Below, one piece after another: positions 59,173 through 64,000 of a DNA stretch of 64,000 nt (positions are counted from its first letter, which is position 1; each line of letters opens with the position of its first letter). The notes under the pieces are model-generated. The model was given only the letters and a program-made list of their open reading frames with translations. It made no database searches and was not told the DNA's origin. The position numbers and the translations under genes are program-made. This stretch comes from Plantactinospora endophytica (lineage in GTDB: Bacteria; Actinomycetota; Actinomycetes; Mycobacteriales; Micromonosporaceae): positions 124,001-188,000 of the forward strand of contig NZ_BONW01000001.1 in NCBI RefSeq assembly GCF_016862915.1. Direction: 5' to 3'.

Positions 59173-62100
59173 TCAAGCCTCCAGGTCCGCGATGGGGGAA
59201 GGGAGGTTGGCCACGGCGGCCTTTGCCGTGACCGGGGTGGTGTCCAGGTGGTCGAGCAGGCCGGAGACGTACGACACGTCGACGCGTACCTTCTGCACCC
59301 GGCCGTCGACGTCGCGCATCACGAACTCCCGGAAACCGAGCCGGTCCGCCGACGACGTGTCCACGTTGGACAGCGAGGCCAGGGTCGCCTCGTAGCCGTC
59401 GTTGACCGGTACCCGGAGCAGTCGCAGCGCCTCGGAGGCGATGTCCACGTCCTCGGCGATCCGGCCGACGAAGACGGTGGAGACCAGGTTCTGCACGTCG
59501 AGCCCGAGGATGTCCTTCGGGTTCTGCGAGGAGACCAGTGCGGCGAGGTTCCACTTGCGGGAGTCCCGGGCCAGCCGGACCAGGAAGGACCGGCCGGAGC
59601 GCCAGCCCTCCATGAAGTGCGCCTCGTCGAGACCGACCAGCTTGCGCGAGCCCATCGAGCCGCCGTAGCAGCGGCGTACCGCCAGCCGGTGCGCGGTGTG
59701 CAGCATCGGCAGCGCCAGCGCCTCCTCGGCCGACCAGTACTCCCGCTCGATCTTGAGATCGGGCAGCCGCAGCCCGGCCATGGTGATCACGGTCAGCGTG
59801 GCGTCGGCGCCCAGCAGCCCCTCCGGCGGCCGGCCGAAGAAGAGCAGCGCCAGCGGCATCTCGGCGGTGTCCAGCAGCAGGTTGGCCAGCTCCCGGCCCT
59901 CGTCCTCCAGCCCGGCCAGGCAGGCCACCACATCGTCCAGAGTGGACGTCTCCTCGGCCGGCACCTGTCGGACGGCGTGCCGGAACAGCGTCGCGGTGGA
60001 CGCCTCCCGGGCCACCTGCGGCGGCACCAGCATCATGCAGATGTCCTGCACCAGCATCCGCCGCTCGGCCCGGGCGTTCGAGACCGCGATCTGGAACTCC
60101 CGGTCGCCGCCCGCCCCGGTCGGGAACTCGCTGCGCAGCGGCGTCGGGATCAGCGCGTAGGGTGCCAAAGTGCCGTGCTCGGAACCGGTCAGGTTCAGCA
60201 CGCGTGAATAGGGTCGCAGCTCCGGCATCGCACAGAGCCGGGCCAGCGGGCCGGACGGGTCCAGCAGGGTCACCTGCACCCCGCGCCGGGCGGCCAGATA
60301 GCCGAGCGCGCCGAGCAGGGTCGACTTGCCACCGCCCGGCTCGGCGACGAAGACGGCGAGGCCGGACCGCTCGCGTACCTCCATCGGGAAGTGCAGGTCC
60401 AGGAAGACCGGGCGGCGGCAGGTGCCGGCGGTACGCCCGATCAGGTCGCCGCGCCGGTCGCCGACCGTGGAGGCCGCCTGCGGCAGCGCGGCGGCCAGCA
60501 GCGGTACCGGCATCCGGCGCAGGTAACCGGTGTTCGCGATCGGCTCGCCGGGAATGAACTCCCGGGCCAGCCAGTCCTGGTTCTTCGGATGCTGGAGCGA
60601 GATCCGCAGCTCCCGCGAGTAGAGCTGGATCAGCCGCCGGGCCCGCTCCAGGCACTCCTCCCTGGTCCGCCCGCCGACCGCGATCCGGTGCCAGCCGTGC
60701 GCCCGGGCCGAGTCCACCGGCAGCCCGGTGGTCATCTCGTCACCGATCACCAGCGCCCGCTTGGCCAGCCGCTCCAGCTCGGGCGGGGCGTCGATGCCGT
60801 GCTCGGCGTAGTCGAGCTGCTGGGAACGGATCATCCGCAGCCGGTGCTCCAGATTGCGGAACGAGTCGCCGGAACCGAGGATGTCGACCCGGGTGGAGAT
60901 CTCCATCGGCCACGGCAGCCGCTCGTGGAAGTGCAGCCACGGCTCGTGCCGCTCCGGGATCTCCAGCGGCTCCATCCGACCCACCGCGAGTACGGCGACG
61001 TGCCGCTCCTCCCCGGTCATCCGGTTGACCAGCTTCACCGTCGACCCGTACGGGGTGCGGTAGCGCTCCACCTGCTCGGTCAGGGCCAGCAGGTCACCGC
61101 GCTCCCAGTGGCCGTTGGTGACCGGTGAGAGGGCGCCGGGCGGGGCCATGCAGAGCGCCACGGAGCGGTACATCAGCCACTCCAGCTCCTCGGCGGTGAC
61201 CTGCCGGCCACGCATCCCGAACGCGCCGAGCACCTCGTCGAACTGCTCGACGGTCCGGCCCAGCTTGCGGCGCTCCCCGTCGGCGGTACCCCGGCCGAAG
61301 GCCCGGAGGAACCGTTCGGCCAGCGAGTTGCCGAGCGACCGGCGGGCGAAGGTGACCCCGAGGTAGGTCTGGCCCTCGGCGTGGTTGACCGAGAGCAGGT
61401 GCCGCTGCGCCGCCACCAGGTGGTCCGACCAGCTCGGTGCACCGGCCACGGTGGCCAGCGGCGCCGGGGTGTGCGTGTCGATCGTCCGGGCCCACTCGTC
61501 GGCCGGGAACGGCCGGGTCGTGCGGCGCAGGTGCAGCCGGAACCCGGCGAGGCCGGCGTACTGCTCGGAGATGGCCGAGAGCAGTGCCTCCCGCTCGGCG
61601 TCCGGGCGGAACGCCCAGCGCACCTCCGGCAGCCAGTACCAGGCGGTGACGGTGTTCGGGGTGAAGGTGAGGTGCCCGGCGATCTCGGTGATGGCCAGCT
61701 CGACGGCGGGATCCCGGTCGCCGAAGCGGAGCTTCGGTGCGCGTACCCGCTGGGGTTTGGTCAGCGACTGCGGCCGGGTCGGCTTCGGCGTGCTCCGGCG
61801 CTGCTTCGGGGCGACCGCCGTGCTGTCCCGGTCCGGGCGGCCGCCGGACCGGCGGGTCGGCTGTTCGGCCGGCTCGCGGACCAGCGGCAGCGCGCCGGAG
61901 TGCTCGCCGCCGCGCTGCTGCGGCGCCGGACTCGGCCGCCCGGAGTACGCCTCGGAGGCGGCGTCCGGCCCGGACCGGGGCGCGGGCGGTTCGGCGGGCC
62001 AGCCGGCGGCGGTCGCCGGGCCGGGATCGGGGCGGGCCGGCTCCACCTGCCGGATCGTGGCCGTGGTGTCGAGCCGGGCGGTGGCGGTGTCGTCGTGCGC

Positions 62101-62640
62101 CGGCCGGGCGGGCGGGGCGGCCGGTGGGGCGTACCGGGCGGCGGGCTGGGCAGGTGCGGCCGAGGTCTCCCGCCGGGTGGTGTCGGTCGTCGGAGTCTCG
62201 TCCCGCTTCCAGGCCGGCAGGCCGACGGCGGCGGCGTCCGGGTCCTCGCCCCAGCGCCCGCGTGGCTGCGGCGAGGGGGTGCGGTGCGCCGGTCGGGGTG
62301 CCGGTGCGGCCGGCGGCGGTGGGCCGGCGGGGGCCGACTGGACCGGCCCGGCACCGAAGAGGTCGAGGAAGGGCGAGTCGATGTCCGGATGCTCGACCGG
62401 TGCCGGTGGCCGGGCCGGTGTGCCGGCGGCGGGCCGGGCCGGACGGTTCCGGGCCGGCGGCTGCGGCGCCTGGAAGACCGCGACCCCGCCGTGCCCGGTG
62501 TTGCTGAGCAGTGCGGCGTCGTACTCGGTCTCCTCGGCCGGCTCGGACCCGTGGTAGCCGGAGGACTGCGTACCGTTACCGGGGTTGTCGGCCGGTCGAC
62601 CTGCCGGGTGCGAGGAGCCCGGCGGAGAGGGGCGGGTCAT
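59173..62640 (-). CDS. VirB4/TraC-like secretion ATPase with long disordered N-terminus
   Basis: 1155 residues from ATG 62640. About 300 N-terminal residues are Pro/Ala/Arg-rich and probably disordered, unlike normal VirB4 (about 800 residues). The core has a TraC/VirB4 N-domain, then VFVAEPGGGKSTLLGALGYLAARRG with P-loop near 765 (the first Gly is Ala), Walker B KLVGLDEAHF near 1000, and ALVSSQNPKDILG after it, as in HerA/VirB4 ATPases. It powers pilus or channel assembly in type IV systems. The gene is linked upstream to PrgI-like by two overlapping micro-ORFs. Confidence 0.85.
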   Translation of the reverse strand: MTRPSPPGSSHPAGRPADNPGNGTQSSGYHGSEPAEETEYDAALLSNTGHGGVAVFQAPQPPARNRPARPAAGTPARPPAPVEHPDIDSPFLDLFGAGPVQSAPAGPPPPAAPAPRPAHRTPSPQPRGRWGEDPDAAAVGLPAWKRDETPTTDTTRRETSAAPAQPAARYAPPAAPPARPAHDDTATARLDTTATIRQVEPARPDPGPATAAGWPAEPPAPRSGPDAASEAYSGRPSPAPQQRGGEHSGALPLVREPAEQPTRRSGGRPDRDSTAVAPKQRRSTPKPTRPQSLTKPQRVRAPKLRFGDRDPAVELAITEIAGHLTFTPNTVTAWYWLPEVRWAFRPDAEREALLSAISEQYAGLAGFRLHLRRTTRPFPADEWARTIDTHTPAPLATVAGAPSWSDHLVAAQRHLLSVNHAEGQTYLGVTFARRSLGNSLAERFLRAFGRGTADGERRKLGRTVEQFDEVLGAFGMRGRQVTAEELEWLMYRSVALCMAPPGALSPVTNGHWERGDLLALTEQVERYRTPYGSTVKLVNRMTGEERHVAVLAVGRMEPLEIPERHEPWLHFHERLPWPMEISTRVDILGSGDSFRNLEHRLRMIRSQQLDYAEHGIDAPPELERLAKRALVIGDEMTTGLPVDSARAHGWHRIAVGGRTREECLERARRLIQLYSRELRISLQHPKNQDWLAREFIPGEPIANTGYLRRMPVPLLAAALPQAASTVGDRRGDLIGRTAGTCRRPVFLDLHFPMEVRERSGLAVFVAEPGGGKSTLLGALGYLAARRGVQVTLLDPSGPLARLCAMPELRPYSRVLNLTGSEHGTLAPYALIPTPLRSEFPTGAGGDREFQIAVSNARAERRMLVQDICMMLVPPQVAREASTATLFRHAVRQVPAEETSTLDDVVACLAGLEDEGRELANLLLDTAEMPLALLFFGRPPEGLLGADATLTVITMAGLRLPDLKIEREYWSAEEALALPMLHTAHRLAVRRCYGGSMGSRKLVGLDEAHFMEGWRSGRSFLVRLARDSRKWNLAALVSSQNPKDILGLDVQNLVSTVFVGRIAEDVDIASEALRLLRVPVNDGYEATLASLSNVDTSSADRLGFREFVMRDVDGRVQKVRVDVSYVSGLLDHLDTTPVTAKAAVANLPSPIADLEA

Positions 62641-62708
62641 ACCGCCGCCTCGCCCAGCCCGGCAGGCTCCACCGCACGGCGGTGGAGAGATCTTGTTCGC
62701 TCGGTCAC
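62637..62708 (-). CDS. 23-residue micro-ORF linking PrgI- and VirB4-like genes
   Basis: GTG 62708 overlaps the stop of a 9-residue ORF (GTGA) and its own TGA overlaps the VirB4-like ATG (ATGA). It reads MTERTRSLHRRAVEPAGLGE and three more residues. It may be a real micro-protein or a coupling relay for ribosomes. Only its strict overlaps and GC3-rich codons support it. Confidence 0.35.
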   Translation of the reverse strand: MTERTRSLHRRAVEPAGLGEAAV

Positions 62709-62734
62709 GCCGTCACCTCGCTGCGGTCGGTCAT
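62705..62734 (-). CDS. 9-residue micro-ORF after PrgI-like gene
   Basis: ATG 62734 overlaps the PrgI-like stop (ATGA) and reads MTDRSEVTA to a TGA shared with the next GTG. Alone it would be dismissed; as a link in a chain of 4-nt overlaps it may carry ribosomes to the VirB4-like start. Confidence 0.25.
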   Translation of the reverse strand: MTDRSEVTA

Positions 62735-63093
62735 GTCAACTGCTCCCGGATCCGGATACGGGTCGCGACCAGTCGTGGGTCGCGCTGCTCTGTCGCCGGT
62801 TCGCGGGTGCGCCGCCAGTCGGTCAGTGCCGTCCGGATCACCATCCGGGCGGGCCGGTCGGGGTCGACGTACCGGAAGACGAACGAGGTCGTCACGATGG
62901 CGAGCGCGATCTCCCAGGCGGGGATCAGCTCGACCCTGAGCGTGAACGTCCAATGAATGAACATGAAGAGCGGCACCAGCAACATGAACAGCCCGTACTG
63001 CGTGTAAGGCAGGTGGATGGGCAGTGTGTAGCCGGGCGGCCCCAGGTAGACCAGGCGGGCCCGATAGATGTCGTCGTCGGTGCGCAGCCGCAT
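62731..63093 (-). CDS. PrgI-family (VirB3-like) membrane protein
   Basis: 120 residues from ATG 63093, 15 bp after the pilin-like gene. A short N-terminus (LRTDDDIYRARLVYLGPPGYTL) leads to two close membrane helices (about 32-51 and 58-76), then a basic, charged tail. Two helices with a charged C-tail directly before a VirB4 gene is the PrgI/VirB3 arrangement of Gram-positive T4SS loci. VirB3-like proteins anchor VirB4 to the inner membrane. Confidence 0.78.
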   Translation of the reverse strand: MRLRTDDDIYRARLVYLGPPGYTLPIHLPYTQYGLFMLLVPLFMFIHWTFTLRVELIPAWEIALAIVTTSFVFRYVDPDRPARMVIRTALTDWRRTREPATEQRDPRLVATRIRIREQLT

Positions 63094-63108
63094 CTCGTGC
63101 TCCGCGGT

Positions 63109-63420
63109 CTATTCGAAGATCAGGTTGATCAGGTTCTCGCCGACGAAGAACAGCGTCGCCGCCCCGGCGATGAAGGCCAGGCCGAGCAGCGCGATCGCCG
63201 AGCTGGTCAGCACCTTGGAGACCTCGCCCTTGCTGGCTCGACCGATGAAGATCACTCCGAGTACGGCGAGCAGGATGGGCGCGATGTTGGTGGCGAAGAA
63301 GCCGACAATCCCATCGGTGTCGATATTGCCCTCGGGCTCGGCCGCCGTCACGGACGCGAGGGTGTGGAGCGCGTGCGTGGCAGCCGGCCATGCCGTCTCC
63401 ACCAGCTCCATGGCGAACAT
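63109..63420 (-). CDS. VirB2/TrbC-like two-helix pilin-type membrane protein
   Basis: 103 residues from ATG 63420, with GGGAGG six bases upstream; an ATG three codons in is weaker. A hydrophilic N-terminal segment with Thr/Glu is followed by two hydrophobic helices (about 38-58 and 72-96) joined by a basic loop (GRASKGEVSK), ending in LINLIFE. This size and topology match VirB2/TrbC-like subunits. It is the first gene of the operon, 15 bp before the PrgI-like gene. Whether it forms a pilus is unknown. Confidence 0.72.
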   Translation of the reverse strand: MFAMELVETAWPAATHALHTLASVTAAEPEGNIDTDGIVGFFATNIAPILLAVLGVIFIGRASKGEVSKVLTSSAIALLGLAFIAGAATLFFVGENLINLIFE

Positions 63421-63814
63421 CGGAATCCTCCCCGGGTGCGGCCCCGTCTCGGCACCGCACTGCTGTCAAGCCCGGTCAACCGGGTCGGTCGTGGGGTGTT
63501 GATCGACCCTGCGTCTCGCAATCACCGCGAAGGGTGATGGTTTGTGGGCATCTTTGTCCTGATTCGGCCCATCTCTTAAGTTCTGGCATCTGGCTGATGC
63601 GAGCGTACGGCGCGTGCCTGTTTGGAACAAGCGGCGCCGAGTGCCACCGATCCGCCCCGGGCGGGCAGTTTCACGTGCCCCGCCGTACCCGCCGGATTGC
63701 CCGGCTCACCGCCTGTGATCAGCGTCGGGGCACGACCCCGGAGCCGCCCCTCGGGCACCGGTGGCCCGGCCGGCCGGTCAGGAAGGCACCGGGGCTGGTG
63801 GGTAACGTCTACCC
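63421..63814. promoter_or_regulatory. Divergent region between T4SS-like operon and folP
   Basis: 394 bp. On the minus strand TTGACA (63469-63464) has no matching -10. A perfect ATCACC-N6-GGTGAT (63521-63538) and a GCATC-N5-GATGC repeat lie further up. On the plus strand TAACGT (63803-63808) ends 6 nt before the folP GTG. No gene is seen; a short minus-strand ORF at 63576-63758 has no support. Confidence 0.5.
63803..63808 (+). promoter_or_regulatory. TAACGT -10-like hexamer before leaderless folP
   Basis: TAACGT ends 6 nt before GTG 63815. This is a new promoter for a gene that in mycobacteria is read through from folE. Confidence 0.5.
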
Positions 63815-64000
63815 GTGACCGAGTCAGTCCCGGGCCCCGCCACGACCGGCGGCGGACCCCCGACCGTCGGCGACCTGCTCCGCCCGCCCCGGCCGGTGGT
63901 GATGGGCGTCCTCAACGTCACGCCCGACTCCTTCTCCGACGGCGGCCGGTACGCCGACCTCGACGCCGCCGTCCGGCACGGTGTGCAGATGCACTCCGAC
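63815..64000 (+). CDS. folP: Dihydropteroate synthase, 5' part
   Basis: 62 residues visible from GTG 63815, running off the window. After a Pro/Gly-rich start, PVVMGVLNVTPDSFSDGGRY is the conserved first strand and pyrophosphate-loop signature of dihydropteroate synthase. It joins pterin and p-aminobenzoate in folate synthesis. folE at 49620-50345 is its usual neighbour; about 13.5 kb now lies between. Confidence 0.93.
   Translation, partial: MTESVPGPATTGGGPPTVGDLLRPPRPVVMGVLNVTPDSFSDGGRYADLDAAVRHGVQMHSD

Noticed and set aside
63576-63758. 60-residue minus-strand ORF before folP
   Set aside because: No ribosome site, codon pattern or homology that I recognise; it lies in a promoter region.

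Overview
The window is high-GC actinobacterial chromosome, most like a Micromonosporaceae member (Micromonospora and relatives). The basis is very strong G/C third-position bias, many GTG starts, GTGA/ATGA stop-start overlaps, mycobacterial-type housekeeping order (crp/nth/TlpA/Nudix/marP; tilS/hpt/ftsH/folE/folP), type VII secretion genes, and a Hanks kinase beside a solute-binding lipoprotein. No rRNA, tRNA, CRISPR array, insertion sequence or prophage was recognised. Family-level placement is inference.

Layout. 1-9252 (+): the end of a metallo-beta-lactamase-fold hydrolase, a giant zinc-ribbon/adenylyl cyclase/AAA/TPR regulator, a small membrane protein, a transmembrane Ser/Thr kinase, and an amino-acid-binding lipoprotein coupled to a multi-pass membrane protein (a possible sensing module). 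9288-19222 (-): a TetR-controlled acyl-CoA catabolic operon (two acyl-CoA dehydrogenases, two-subunit biotin-dependent carboxylase, AtuA-family protein, TIGR03084-type protein). 19377-22038 (+): small membrane protein, a 32-residue peptide that is half Asp/Glu, an XRE-TPR regulator and two small proteins. 22145-30122: crp (-), then cbiZ, a lipoprotein, a CapA-type protein, nth, TlpA-like lipoprotein, CoA-type Nudix hydrolase and marP. 30232-37388: mycP and eccC (-) diverging from eccD (+), part of a type VII secretion locus. 37482-42491: ppa, a PBP4-type carboxypeptidase, an F420-associated zincin and tilS. 42501-50345: gamma-glutamyltransferase, a secreted protein, an AraC-type regulator, a 43-residue membrane peptide, hpt, ftsH, folE. 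50543-63420: an FtsK-like ATPase pair, then (-) a compact type IV secretion-like operon with VirB2-, VirB3/PrgI-, VirB4-, VirB6-, VirB8- and VirB1-like proteins. 63815-64000: start of folP.

Most notable points: (1) the T4SS-like operon has no visible relaxase and sits exactly between folE and folP, genes that are adjacent in mycobacteria; (2) several unrelated genes carry in-frame tandem arrays of 12, 15 or 18 bp, very often exactly five units, in linkers or loops; (3) nine genes show a TAnnnT hexamer 6-9 nt before the start codon, suggesting leaderless or near-leaderless mRNAs; (4) two unlisted micro-ORFs chain the PrgI-like and VirB4-like genes by 4-nt overlaps; (5) the acidic 32-residue peptide and a 40-bp near-palindrome in a convergent gap look undescribed. 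All functional statements come from reading motifs by eye; no database search was run.
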